Part shown: positions 11,423 through 23,945 of the stretch, piece after piece
Layout: each line of letters begins with the position of its first letter
Position numbering within the stretch: position 1 is the stretch's first letter
NCBI RefSeq assembly: GCF_047675955.1
Contig: NW_027327435.1
Location: 1 to 64,000, forward strand
Direction of reading: 5' to 3'
DNA: 64,000 nt
Origin: Chlorocebus sabaeus
Lineage: Eukaryota > Chordata > Mammalia > Primates > Cercopithecidae
The notes under the pieces: model-generated
Databases searched by the model: none
What the model was told of the DNA's origin: nothing
Seen by the model: the letters and a program-made list of their open reading frames with translations, nothing else
Position numbers and translations under genes: made by a program

Positions 11423-14400
11423 AAGCTTTCTGAGAAACTGCTTTGTGTTCTCTTAATTCATTTCACAGATTTACAGGTTTCCCCTCAAGAAGCCTTTCAC
11501 TAAGACTGTTCTTGTGGAATTTGGAAAGTGATATTTGGAAGCCCATGGAGTGCTACGATGTAAAATGAAACATCCTAAGTTAAAAACTGAAAAGAAGCTT
11601 TCGGAGAAACTGCTTTGTGTTCTGTTAATTCATCTCACAGGGTTATAGCATTCCCTTCCAGAAGCCATTCACTAAGACTGTTCTTGTGGAATTGGAAAAG
11701 TGATATTTCGAAACCCTTAGAGATATATGGTGAAAGAGGCAATATCTTCCGTTAAATACTGGAAAGAAGCTGTCTGAGAAACTGCTTTGTGCTGTGTTAA
11801 TTCATCTCAGAGAGGTACAGTTTACCCTCAAGAAGCCTTTCAGTAAGACTGTTCTTGTGGAATTTGCATAGTGATATTGGTAAGCCCATAGAGGGCTATG
11901 GTGAAAAAGGAAATATCTTCCGTTAAAAACTGCAAAGAGGCCTTCCTTAAATCTACTTTGTGTTCTGTTAATTCATCTCACAAAGTTACAGATTTCCCCT
12001 CAAGAAGCCTTTCGCTGAGACTGTTCTTGTGGAATTGGCAAAGTGATATTTGGAAGCCCATTGCGGGCTATGGTGAAAAAGGAAATATCTTCCGTTAAAA
12101 TCTGCAAAGAAACTTTCTGAGAAACTGCTTTGTGTTCTCTTAAATCATTTCACAGATTAACAGGTTTCCCCTCAAGAAGCCTTTCTCTGAGACTGTTCCT
12201 TTGGAATTTTCAAAGTTATATTTGGAAGCCCATAGAGGGCTATGGTGAAAAAGGAAATATGTTCTGTTAAAAACTGGGAAGAAGCTATCTGAGAAACTAC
12301 TTTGTGTTCTCTTAATTCATCTCAAAGACTTAGAGCTTTCACCTCAAGAAGCGTTTCGCTAAGACTGTTGTTGTGGAATTTTCAAAGTGATATTTGGAAG
12401 CCCATAGAGAGCTAAGGTGAAAAACGAAATATCTTCCTTTAAAAACTGGAAAGAAGCTTTCTGAGAAACTGCTTTGTGTTATGTTAATTCATCTCACAGA
12501 GTTACAGCATTCTCCTCAAGAAGTCTTTCGCTAAGACTGTTCTTGTGGAATTTGCAAAGTGATATTTCGAAACCCATAGAGGGATATGGTGAAAAAGGAA
12601 ATATCTTCCTTTAAAAACTGGAAAGAAGCTTTCTGAGAAACTGCTTTGTGTGCGGTTAATTCATCTCACAGAGTTACAGCTTTCCCCTCAAGAAGCCTTT
12701 TGCTAAGACTGTATTTGTGGAATTTGCAAAGAGATATTACGAAGCCCACAGAGGGCTATGGTGAAAAAGGAAATATCTTCCGTTAAAAACGGGAAAGAAG
12801 CTCTCTGAGTTACAGCTTTCCCTTCAAGAAGCCTTTCGCTAAGGCTGTTCTTGTGGAATTTGCAAAGTGATATTTGGAATCCCGTAGAGGGCTATGGTGA
12901 AAAACGAAATATCTTCAGTTAAAAACTGGAAAGAAGCTGTCTGTGAAACAGCTTTGCGTGGTTTTAATTCATCTCACTGAGTTACAGCTTTCCCCTCAAG
13001 AAGAGTTTTGCTAAGACTGTTCTTGTGGAATTGGAAAAGTGATATTTGGAAGCCCATAGAGGGCTATGGAGAAAAAGGAATATTTTCAGTTAAAAACTGG
13101 AAAGAAGCTGTCTGAGAAAATGCTTTGTCTTCTGTTAATTCATCTCACAGAGTTACAGCTTTCCCCTCAAGAAGCCTTTAGCTAAGACTGTTCTTGTGGA
13201 ATTTGCAAAGTGATATTTGGAAGCCCATAGAGGGCAATGGCGAAAAAGGAAATATTTTCCGTTAAAATCGGGAAAGAAGCTTTCTGAGAAACTACTTTGT
13301 GTTCTTTTAATTCATCTAGCAGAGTTACAGATTTCCCCTCAAGAAGCCTTTCGCTAAGACTGTTCTTGTGGAATTGGCAAAGTGATATTTGGAAGCCCAT
13401 ACAGGGCTAAGGTGTAAAAGTAAATATCTTCCGTTAAAAACTGGAAAGAAAGTTTTTGAGAAACGGTTTTGTGTTCTGTTAATTCATCTCACCGAGTTAC
13501 TGCTTTCCCCTCAAGAAGCCTTTTGCTAAGACTGATCTTGTGGAATTGGCAAAGTGATATTTGGAAGCCCATAGAGGGATATGGTGAAAAAGGCAATATT
13601 TTCCGTTAAAAACGTGAAAGAAGATTTCTGAGAAACTGCTTTGTATTCTGTTAATTCATCTCACCGAGTTACAGGTTTTCCTTCAAGAAGCCTTGCGCTA
13701 AGTCTGTTTTTGTGGAATTTGCAAAGTGATATTTGGAAGCCCATAGAGGACTATTTTGAAAAAGGAAATATCTTAAGTTAAAAACTGGAAAGAAACTGTC
13801 TGAGAAACTGCTTTGTGTTCTGTTAATTCATCTCACAGAGTTGCAGGTTTCCCCTCAAAAGCCTTTTGCTACGACTGTTTTTGTAGAATTTGCAATGTCA
13901 TATTTGTAAGCCCATAGAGGGCTATCGTGAAAAGGGAAATATCTTCCGTTAAAAACTGGAAAGAAGCTTTCTAAGAAACTGCTTTGTGTTCTGTTAATTC
14001 ATCTCACAGAGTTACAGATTTCCCCTCAAGAAGCCTTTCGCTAAGACTGTTCTTGTGGAATTTGCAAAGTGATATTTGGAAGCCTATAGAGGGCTATGGT
14101 GAAAATGGAAATATCTTCCGTTAAAAACTGGAAAGAAACTTTCTGAGAAACTGCTTTGTGTTCTGTGAATTCATCTCACAGACTTACAGCATTCCTTAAA
14201 GAAGCCTTTCGCTAAGATTGTTCTTGCGGGACTTGCAAAGTGATATTTGGAAGACCATAGAGGCCTATGGTGAAAAAGTAAATATCTTCAGTTAAAACCT
14301 GGAAAGAAACTGTCTGAGAAAGTGTTTTTGCTCTGTTAATTCATCTCACAGTGTTACAGCTTTCCCCTCAAGAAGCCTTTCACTAAGACTGTTCTTGTGG

Positions 14401-16410
14401 AATTTGCAAAGTGATATTTGGAAGCCCATAGAGGGCTATGGTGAAAAAGGAAATATCTTCCGTTAAAAACTGGAAAGATGCATTTTGCGGAACAGCTTTG
14501 TGTTCTGTCAATTCATCTCACAGAGTTACTGCTTTCCCCTCAAGAAGCCTTTCGCTAAGGCTGTTGTTGGGGAATTTGCAAAGTGATATTCGGAAGCCCA
14601 TAGAGGGCTATGGCGAAAAAGAAAATATCTTCAGTTAAAAACTGGAAAGAAGCTGTCTGAAAAACTGCTTTGTGTTCTGTTAATTCATCTCACAGAGTTA
14701 CAGCTTTCCCCTCAAGAAGCCTTTCGCTAAGACTGTTCTTGTGGAATTTGCAAAGTGATATTTGGAAGCCCATAGAGGGCTATGGTTAAAAAGGAATATC
14801 TTCAGTTAAAAACTGGAAAGAAGCTTTCTGAGAAACTGCTTTGTGTTCTCTCAATTCATCTCACAGAGTTACAACTTTCCCCTCAAGAAGCCTTTCGCTA
14901 AGACTGTTTTTCTGGAATTTGCAAAGTGATATTTGGAAGCCCATAGAGGGCTATGGCAAAAAAGGAAATATCTTCCGCTAAAAACTTTAAAGAAGCTTTC
15001 TGAGAAACTGCTCTGTGTTCTCTTAATTCATCTCAAAGAGTTACTGCTTTCCCAGGAAAAAGCCTTTCGCTAAGACTGTTCTTGTGGAATTTGCAAAGTG
15101 ATATTTGGAAGCCCTCAGAGGGCTATGGTGAAAAAGGAAATATCGTCCGTTAAATGCTGGAAAGAAGCTTCCTGAGAAACTGCTTTGTGTTCTGTTAATT
15201 CTTCTCAGAGTGTTACAACTTTCGCCTCAAGAAGCCTTTTGCTTAGACTGTTCTTGGCAAACTTGCGAAGTGATATTTGGAAGCCCATTGAGGGCTGTGG
15301 AGAAAAAGGAAATATCCTAAGATAAAAACTGAAAAGAGGCATTCTGAGAAACTGCTTTGTGCTCTGTTAAATCAGGTCAGAGATTTACAGCTTTCCCTTC
15401 AAGAAGCCTTTCGCTAAGGCTGTTTCTGTGGAATTGGCAAAGTGATGTTTGGAAGCCCGAAGAGGGCTATAGTGAAAAAGGCAATATCTTCCGTTAAAAA
15501 CTGGAAAGAAGCGTTCCCAGAAACTGCTTCATGTTCTGTTAATTCATCGCACAGAGTTACAGCTTTGCCCTCAAGAAACCTTTCGCTAAGACTGTCCTGG
15601 TGGAATTTGCAAAATGATATTTGTAAGCCCATAGAGGGCTATGGCGAAAAAGGAATTATCTTCCGTAAAAACTGGAAAGTAGCTTTCTGAGAAACTGCTT
15701 TGTGTTCTGTTAATTCATCTCACAGAGTTACAGCTTTCCTTTCAAGAACTCTTTCACTAAGTCTGCTCTTGTGGCATTTGCAAAGTGATATTTTGAAGCC
15801 CATATAGGGTTATGGTGAAAAAGGAAATAACTTCCGTTAAAAACTGGAAAGATGCTTTCTGAGAAACTGCTTTGTTTTCTGTTAATTCATCTCACACAGT
15901 TACTGCTTTCCCCTAAAGAAGCCTTTCGCTAAGACTGTTTCTCTGGAATTTGCAAAGTGATATTTGGAAGCCCACAGAGGGCTACGGTGAAAAAAGAAAT
16001 ATCTTCCAGTAAAAACTGGAAAGAAGCTTTCTGTGAAACTGCTTTGTGTTCTGTTAATTCATCTCACAGAGTTACAGCTTTCCCCTCTAGAAGCCTTTCG
16101 CTAAGACTGTTCTTGTGGAATTTGCAAAGTGATATTTGGAAGCCCATAACGGGCTATGGTCAAAAAGGAAATATCTTCCGTAAAAAACTAGATAGAAGCT
16201 TTCTGAGAAACTGCTTTGTGTTCTGTTAATTCTTCCCACAGAGTTACAGCTTTCCCCTAAAGAAGCTTTTCACTAAGACTGTTCTTGTGGAATTTGAAAT
16301 TGATATTTGGAAGCCGATATAGTGCTATGGAGAAAAAGAAAATATCTACCGTAAAAAACTGGAAAGAAGCTTACTGAGATACTGCTCTGTGTTCGGTTAA
16401 TTCATCTCAC
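11423..16410 (+). repeat. Large satellite repeat, copy A'
   Basis: Near-perfect repeat of bases 1-4988 at an offset of exactly 11,422 bp, with no indel seen across it. It ends at CTCAC (16406-16410), after which the sequence continues TGAATTACAG whereas copy A continues AGAGTTATAG. Only two differences were noted, which implies a very recent duplication or strong homogenisation. A collapsed or duplicated assembly is an alternative explanation that the sequence alone cannot exclude. Confidence 0.9.
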
Positions 16411-18249
16411 TGAATTACAGCTTTCCCTTCAAGTAGCCTTTCGATAAGACTGTTCTTGTGGAATTTGCAAAGTGATATTTGGAAGCCCGTGGAGGGCAAT
16501 GGTGAAAAAGGAAATATCTTCCGTTAAAATCTGGAAAGAAGCTTTCTGACAAACTGCTTTGTGTTCTGCTAATTCATCTCACAGAGTTACTGTGTTCCCC
16601 TCAAGAAACCGTTCCCTAATACTGTTCTTGTGGAATTTGCAAAGCGATATTTGGAAACCCATAAAGGGTTATGGTGAAAAAGGAAATGTCTTCAGTTAAA
16701 AACTGGAAAGAAGCTTTCGGAGAAACTGCTTTGTGTTCTGTTAATTCTTCCCACAGAGTTACAGCTTTCCCCTCAAGAACCCTTTCGCTAAGACTGTTCT
16801 TGTGGAAAGTGCAAGGTGATATTTGGAAGCCCATAAAAGGCTACGGTGGAAAAGGAAATATCTTCCGTTAAAAACTGGAAAGAAGCTTTGTGAGAAATTG
16901 CTTTGTGTTCTCTTAATTCATCTCACAGAGTTGCAGCTTTGCCTTGAAGAAGCCTTTTGTTAAGTCTGTTCTTGTGGAATTGGTAAAGTGATATTTGGAA
17001 GCCCATAGTGGGCTATGGTGAAAAAGGAAATATCCTCAGTTAAAAACTGGAAAGAAGCTTTCTGAGAAACTGCTTTGTGTTCTGTTAATTCATCTCACAG
17101 ATTCACTGCTTTCACCTCAAGAAGCCTTTTGCTCAGACTGTTCTTGTGAAATTTTTATAGTGATATTTTCAAGCCCATAGAGGGCTAAGGTGAAAAAGGA
17201 AATATCCTAAGAGAGCAACTGAAAAGAAGCTTTCAGAGAAACTGCTTTGTGTTCGGTTAATTCATCTCACAGTTACTGCTTTCCCCTCAAAAATAATTTC
17301 GCTAACACTGTTCTTATGCAATTTGCAAAGTGATACTTGGAAGCCCTCAGAGGGTTAAGGTGAAAAAGGAAATATCTACCGTTAAAAACTGGAAAGAAGT
17401 TTTCTGAGGAAATGCTTTCTGTTCTCTTAGCTCATCTCACAGACTTACAGCTTTCCCCTCAAGAAGTCCTTCGCTAAGTCTGTTCTTGTGGAATTTGCAA
17501 AGTGATATTTGGAAGCTCATAGAGGGCTATGGTGAAAAAGGAAAAACCTTCTGCTAAAAACTGGAAAGAAGCTTTCTGAGAATCTGCTTTGTGTTCTGTT
17601 AATTCATCTCACAGAGTTACTGCTTTCCCCTCAAGAAGCCTTTCGCTAAGACTCTTCTTGTGGGATTTGTAAAGTGATATTTGGAAGCCCATAGAGGGCT
17701 AATGTGAAAAAGGAAATATCTTCCGTTAAAAACTGCAAAGAAGCTTTCTGAGGAACTGCTTTCTGTTCTGTTAATTCATCTCACAGAGTTACAGCATTCC
17801 CCTCAAGATGTCTTTCGCTAATACTGCTTTTGTGGAATAGGGAATGTAATATTTAGAAGCTCAAAGAAGGCTATGGTGAAAAAAGAAATATCCTAAGATA
17901 AAAACTGAAAAGAACTTTTCTGAGAAACTGCTTTGTGTTCTGTTAATTCATTTCACAGAGTTCTAGCTTTAACCTCAAGAAGCCTTTTCCTAATGCTGTT
18001 CTTGTGGAATTTGCAAATTGGTATTTGGAAGCCCATCGAGGGCTATGGTGTAAAAGGAAATATATTCACTTAAAAACTGGGAAGAAACTCTCTGAGAAAC
18101 TGCTTTGTGTTCTGTTAATTCATCTCACAGAGTTACACCGTTCCCCTCAAGAAGCCATTCGCTAAGACTGTTCTTGTGAATTTGCAAAGTGATATTTGGA
18201 AGTCCATAGAGGGATATGGTGAAAAAGGAAATATCTTCAGTTAAAAACT

Positions 18250-18285
18250 CGAAAGAAGCTCTCTGATTACAGCTTTCCCCTCAAG
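18250..18285. repeat. Shortened monomer, 37-bp deletion (CTGATTAC type)
   Basis: CTCTGATTACAGC replaces a stretch that normally has about 37 more bases between CTGA and TTACAGC. The same junction, preceded by the private variant AAAAACTCGA, occurs near 21058 and 23931, which marks the three monomers as descendants of one deletion event. Confidence 0.8.
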
Positions 18286-18898
18286 AAGCCTTTCGCTAAG
18301 ACTGTTCTTGTGGAATTTGCAAAGTGATATTTGGAATCCCTTAGAGGGCTAGGGTGAAAAAAAAAATATCTTCAGTTAAAAATTGGAAAGAAGCTTTCTG
18401 AGATCCTGCTTTGTGTTCTGTTAATTCATCTCACAGTGTTACACCTTTCCCCTCCGGAAGCCTTTCGCTAAGACTCTTCTTGTGGAAATTGCAAAGTGAT
18501 ATTTATAAGCCTATAGAGGGCTAATGTGAAAAAGGAAATATCTTCCGTTAAAAACTGGAAAGAAGCTTTCTGAGAAACTGCTTTGTGATGTGATAATTCA
18601 TCTCACAGAGCTACATGTTTACCTTTAAGAAGCCTTTCACGAAGACTGTTCTTGTGGTCTTTGCAAAGTGATATTTGGAAGTCCATAGAGGGCTATGGTG
18701 AAAAAGGAAATGTCTTCCATTAAGAAATGGAAAGAAGCTTTCTGAGAAACTGCTTTGTGTTCTGTCACTTCATCTCACAGAGTTACAGCTTTCCCCTCAA
18801 GTAGCCTTTCGCTAAGACTCTTCTTGTGGAATTTGCAAAATGATATTTGGAAGCCCTTATAGGGCTATGGTGAAAAAGGATATATCTTCCGGTAAAAA

Positions 18899-19240
18899 CT
18901 GGAAAGAAGCTTTCAGAGAAACTGCTTTGTGTTCTGTTAACTCATCTAACAGAGTTACAGCATTCCCTTCAAGAAGCCTTTCGCAAAGTCTGTTCATGTG
19001 GAATTTATAAAGTGATATTTGGAAGCCCATAGTGGGCTTTGGTGAAAAAAAAATATCTTCCGTTAAAAACTGGAAAGAAGCTTTCTGAGAAAGTGCTTTG
19101 TGTTCTGTTAACTCATCTAACAGAGTTACAGCATTCCCTTCAAGAAGCCTTTCGCAAAGTCTGTTCATGTGGAATTTATAAAGTGATATTTGGAAGCCCA
19201 TACTGGGCTTTGGTGAAAAAAAAATATCTTCCGTTAAAAA
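18899..19240 (+). repeat. Two adjacent near-identical monomers
   Basis: The monomer with CAACTCATCTAACAG-like variants, TTTCGCAAAGTCTGTTCATG and GTGAAAAAAAAATATC is present twice in tandem at an offset of 171 bp, differing at only a few bases (GCCCATAGTGGGC versus GCCCATACTGGGC). This is the footprint of a recent single-monomer duplication. Confidence 0.85.
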
Positions 19241-19649
19241 CTGGAAAGAAGCTTTCTGAGAAAGTGCTTTGTGTTCTGTTAATTCATCTCACAGAGTTAC
19301 ACCTTTCCCCTCAAGAATCCTTTCGCTAAGACTGTTCTTGTGGAATTTGCAATGTGATATTTGAAAGCCCATAGAGGTATATGATGAAAAAGGAAATATC
19401 TTCAGTTAAAAACTGGAAAGAAGCTTGCTGCGAAATTGCTTTGTGTTCTTTTAATTCATCTCACAGAGTTACATCTTTCTACAGGAAGCCTTTCGCTAAG
19501 ACTGTTGTTGTTCAATTTGGGAAGTGATATTTAGAAGCCCATAGAGGACTTTGGTGAAAAAGGAAATATCTTAAGATAAAAACTGAAAAGAAGCTTTCTG
19601 AGAAACTACTTTGTGTTCTGTTAGTTCATCTAACATATTTACAGCTTGC

Positions 19650-19700
19650 GCCTTCAAGAAGCCGTTCACTAAGACTGTTCTTGTGAAATTTGCCTTGTGT
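19650..19700. repeat. Deletion scar of about 90 bp within a monomer
   Basis: GTGAAATTTGC runs directly into CTTGTGTTCTG at about 19693, skipping the part of the monomer from AAAGTGATATTTGG to GAAACTG. The two sides share TGC in related monomers, consistent with a microhomology-mediated deletion. Confidence 0.75.
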
Positions 19701-21039
19701 TCTGTTAATTCATCTCTCAGAGTTACAGCTTTCCACTCAAGAAGCCGTTCACTAAGACTGTTCTTGTGAAAATTGGAAAGAGATATTAGGAAGCCCATAG
19801 AGGGCTATTGTGGAAAAGGAAATATTTTCCGTTAAAAACTGGAAAGAAGCTTTATGAGAAACTGACTTGTGTTCTGTTAATTCATCTCACGGAGTGACAC
19901 CTTTCCCCTCAAGAAGCCTTTCTCTAAGGCTCTTCTTGTGGGATTTGCAAAGTGATATTTGGAAGCCCATAGAGGGCTATGGTGAAGAAGTAAATATCTT
20001 CAGTGAAAAACGGGAAAGAAACTTTCTGAGAGACTGCTTTGTGTTCTGTTTATTCATCACACTGTGTTAGACCTTTCCCCTCAAGAAGCCTTTGGCAAAG
20101 ACTGTTCTTGTGGAATTTGCAAAGTGATATTTGGAAGCCCATAATGTGCCATGGTGAAAATGAAAATATCTTCAGTTGAAAACTGAAAAGAAGCTTTCTG
20201 AGAGACTGCTTTGTGTTCTTTTAATTCATCTCACAAAGTTACAGCTTTCCAGTAAAGAAACCGTTCACTGAGACTGTTCTTGTGGAATTTGCAGTGATAT
20301 TGGAAGCCCATAGAGGGCTTTGACGAAAAAGGAAATATCCTAAGAAAAAAACTGAAAAGATGCTTTCTGAGAAACTGCATTGTGTTCTCTTAGTTCATCT
20401 CACAGAGTTACAGCTTTCCCCTAAAGAAGCCGTTCCCTAAGACTGTTCTTTTGAAATTTGCAAAGTGATATTTGGAAGCCCATAGTGGGCTATTGTGAAA
20501 AAGGAAATATCTTCCGTTAAAAACTGGAAAGAAGCTTCCTGAGAAACTGCCGTGTGTTCTGTGAATACATCTCACCATATTACAGCTTTCCCCTCAAGAA
20601 GCCCTTCGCTGAGACTGTTCTTGTGGAATTTGCAAAGCGATATTTGGAAGCCAATAGAGAGCTATGGTGAAAAAGGAAGTATCTTCCGTTAAAAACTGGA
20701 AAGAAGCATTCTGAGAAACAGCTTTGTGTTCTGTTAATTCATCTCACAGAGTAAAAGCTTTCCACTCAAGAAGCCTTTCGCTAATACTGTTCTTCTGGAA
20801 TTTGCAAAGTGATATTTAGAAGCCCATAGAGGGCTAGGGTGAAAAAGGAAATATCCTGAGATAAAAACTGAAAAGAAGCTTTCTGAGACACTGCTTTGTG
20901 TTCTGTTAATTCATCTCACAGACTTACAGCTTTCCCCTCAAGAAGTCTTTCGCTAACACTGTTCTTGTGGAATTTGCAATGTGATATTTGGAAGCCCATA
21001 TAGGACTATGGTGAAAAAGGAAATATCTTCTGTTAAAAA

Positions 21040-21075
21040 CTCGAAAAAAGCTTTCTGATTACAGCTTTCCCCTCA
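21040..21075. repeat. Shortened monomer, CTGATTAC type, second copy
   Basis: TTTCTGATTACAGC after AAAAACTCGA. It shares downstream variants with the copy near 23931: GGAAATTGCAAAG, an AGCTxATAGAC motif and CTTCAGTAAAA. Those two are therefore closer paralogues of each other than of the 18266 copy, spaced about 2.87 kb apart. Confidence 0.8.
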
Positions 21076-21700
21076 GGAAGCTTTTTGCTAAGTCTGTTCT
21101 TGTGGAAATTGCAAAGTGATATTTGAAAGCTCATAGACCTCTATGGTGAAAAATGAAACATCTTCAGTAAAAACTGGAAAGAAGCTTCCTGAGAAACTGC
21201 TTTGTGTTCTGTTAATTCATCTCACATAGTTACAGCTTTCCCCTAAAGAAGCCTTTCGCTAAGACTGTTCTTGTGGGATTTAGAAAGTGATATTTAGAAG
21301 ACCATAGAGCGCTATGGAAATATCTTCCGTTAAAAACTGGAAGGAAGATTTCTGAGAAACTGCTTTGTGTTCTGTTAATTCATCTCACAGAAATACAGCT
21401 TTCCCCTCAAGAAGCCTTTTGCTAAGACTATTCTTGTGGAATTTGCAAAGTGATATTTGGAAGCCCATAGAGGTCTATGGTGATAAAGGAAATATCCTAA
21501 GATAAAAACTGAAAAGAAGCTTTCTCAGAAACTGCTTTGTGTTCTGTTAATTCATCTCACAGAGTTACAGCTTTCCCCTCAAGAAGCCTTTCGCTAAGAC
21601 TGTTCTTGTGGAATTTGCAAGGTAATATTTGGAAGCCCATAGAGGGCCACGGTGAAAAAGGGAACATCTTCTGTTAAAAACAGGAAAGAAGCTTTCTGAG

Positions 21701-22042
21701 AAACGGCTTTGTGTTCTGTTAATTCATCTCACAGAGTTACAGATTTCCCCACAAGAAGTCTGTCGCTAATTTTGTTCTTGTGCAATTTCCAAAGTGATAT
21801 TTGGACGTCCTAGAGGGATTTGGTGGAAAAGGAAATATCTTCAGTTAAAAACTGGAAAGAAGCTTTCTGAGAAACGGCTTTGTGTTCTGTTAATTCATCT
21901 CACAAAGTTACAGCTTTCCCCACAAGAAGTCTGTCGCTAATTTTGTTCTTGTGCAATTTCCAAAGTGATATTTGGACGTCCTAGAGGGATTTGGTGGAAA
22001 AGGAAATATCTTCAGGTAAAAACTGGAAAGAAGATTTCTGAG
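21701..22042 (+). repeat. Adjacent duplicated monomer (ACGGCTTTG type)
   Basis: Two consecutive monomers share the rare variants AAACGGCTTTGTG, CCCCACAAGAAGTCTGTCGC, TAATTTTGTTC and GGACGTCCTAGAGGG at an offset of 171 bp. Only a few bases differ between them. Confidence 0.88.
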
Positions 22043-23914
22043 AAACTGCTTTGTGTTCTGTTAATTCATCTCACAGAGTTACAGCTTTCCCCTCAAGAAG
22101 GCTTTCGCTGAGACTGTTCTTGTGGAATTAGCAAAGTGATATTTGGAAGCCCATAGAGGGCTTTGGTGAAAAAGGAAACATCTTTATTTAAAAACTGGAA
22201 AGAAGCTTTCTGAGAAACTGCTTTGTGTTCTGCTAATTCATCTCACAGAGTTACAGCTTTCCCCTCAAGAAACCTTTCGCTAAGACTGCTCTTGTGGAAT
22301 TTGGAAAGTGATATTTGGAAGTCCCTAGAGGTCTATGGTGGAAAAGGAAATATCCGAAAACAAAAACTGAAAAGAATCTTTCAGAGAAACTACTTTGTGT
22401 TCTGTTAATTCATCTCACAGACTTACAGCTTTCCCCTCAAGAAGCCTTTCGCTAAGACTGTTCTTGTGGAATTTGCAAAGTGATATTTGGAAGCCCATAG
22501 AGGGCTATGGTGAAAAAGGAAATATTTTCCGTTAAAAATTCTAAAGAAGCTTTCTAAGAAACTGCTTAGTTTTCTGTAAATTCATCTCACAGAGTTACAG
22601 CAATCCCCTCAAGAAACCTTTCGCTAATACTCTTCTTGTGGAATTTGCAAAGTGATATTTGGAATGCCATAGAGGTCTATGATGAAAAAGGAAATATCTT
22701 CAGTTAAAAATTGAAAAGAAGCTTTCTGAGAAACTGCTCTGTGTACTGTAAATTCATCTCACAGAGTTACAGCTTTCCCCTCAGAAAGCCTTTCGCTAAG
22801 ACTGTTCTTGTGGAATTTGCAAAGTGATATTTGGAAGCTCAAAGAGGGCAATGGTGAAAAAGGAAATATCTTCCGTTAAAAACTGAAAAGAGGCTTTCTG
22901 ACCAACTGGTTTGTGTTCTGATAATTCAACTCACAGAGTTACCGCTTTCCCCTCATGAAGCCTTTCGCTTAGACTCTTTTTGTGGAAATTGGAAAGTGAT
23001 ACTTATAATCCCATAGAGGGCTATGGTGAAAAGGAAATATCCTAAGATAATACTGAAAAGAAGCTTTATGAAAAACTACATTGTGTTCTGTTAATGCATC
23101 TCCAAGACTTACTGCTTTCCCCTCAAGAAGCCTTTCGCTAATACTGTTCTCGTGGAATTTGCAAAGTGATATTTGGAAGCCCATAGAGGGCTATGGTTAA
23201 AAAGGAAACATCTTCCATTAAAAACTGGAAAGAATATTTCTGAGAATCTGCTTTGTGTTCTGTTAATTCATCTCACACAGTTACAGCTTTCCCCTCAAGA
23301 AGCCTTTTGCTAAGACTGTTCTTGTGCAATTTTCAAAGTGATATTTCGAAGCCCATAGAGGTCTATGGTGAAAAAGGAAATATCCTAAGATAAAAACTGA
23401 AAAGAAGCTTTCTCAGAAACTGCTTTGTGTTCTGTTAATTCATCTCACAGATTTACAGTTTTTCCCTCCAGAAGCCTTTCGCTAAGACTGTTCTTGTGGT
23501 ATTTGCAAAGTGATATTTGGAAGCCCATCGAGGGCTATGTTGAAAAAGGAAATATCTTCAGTTCAAAACTGGAAAGAAACTTTCTTAGAAACTGCTTTGT
23601 GTTCTGTTAATTCATCTCACAGAGTTACAGCTTTCCCCTCAAGATGCCATTCACTAAGACTGTTCTTGTGGAATTTGCAAAGTGATATTTGGAAGCCCCT
23701 AGAGGGCTATGGTGAAAAAGGAAATATCTTCCATTAAAAACTTGAAAGAAGCTTTATGAGAAACCACTTTGAGTTCTGTTAATCCATCTCACAGTGTTAC
23801 AGCTTTCCCCTCAAGAAGCCTTTCGCTAAGACTGTTCTTTTGGAATTTGCAAAGTGACATTTGGAAGTCCATAGAGGGCTATGGTGAAAAAGAAAATATC
23901 TTCTGTTAAAAACT

Positions 23915-23945
23915 CGAGAAAAGCTTTCTGATTACACCTTTCCCC
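23915..23945. repeat. Shortened monomer, CTGATTAC type, third copy
   Basis: TTTCTGATTACACC after AAAAACTCGAG. Paralogous to the scar near 21058, as judged from shared downstream variants. Confidence 0.78.

Noticed and set aside
18857..19201. A 114-codon minus-strand frame with an internal peptide repeat
   Set aside because: The repeat is two adjacent near-identical monomers; there is no independent evidence of coding.
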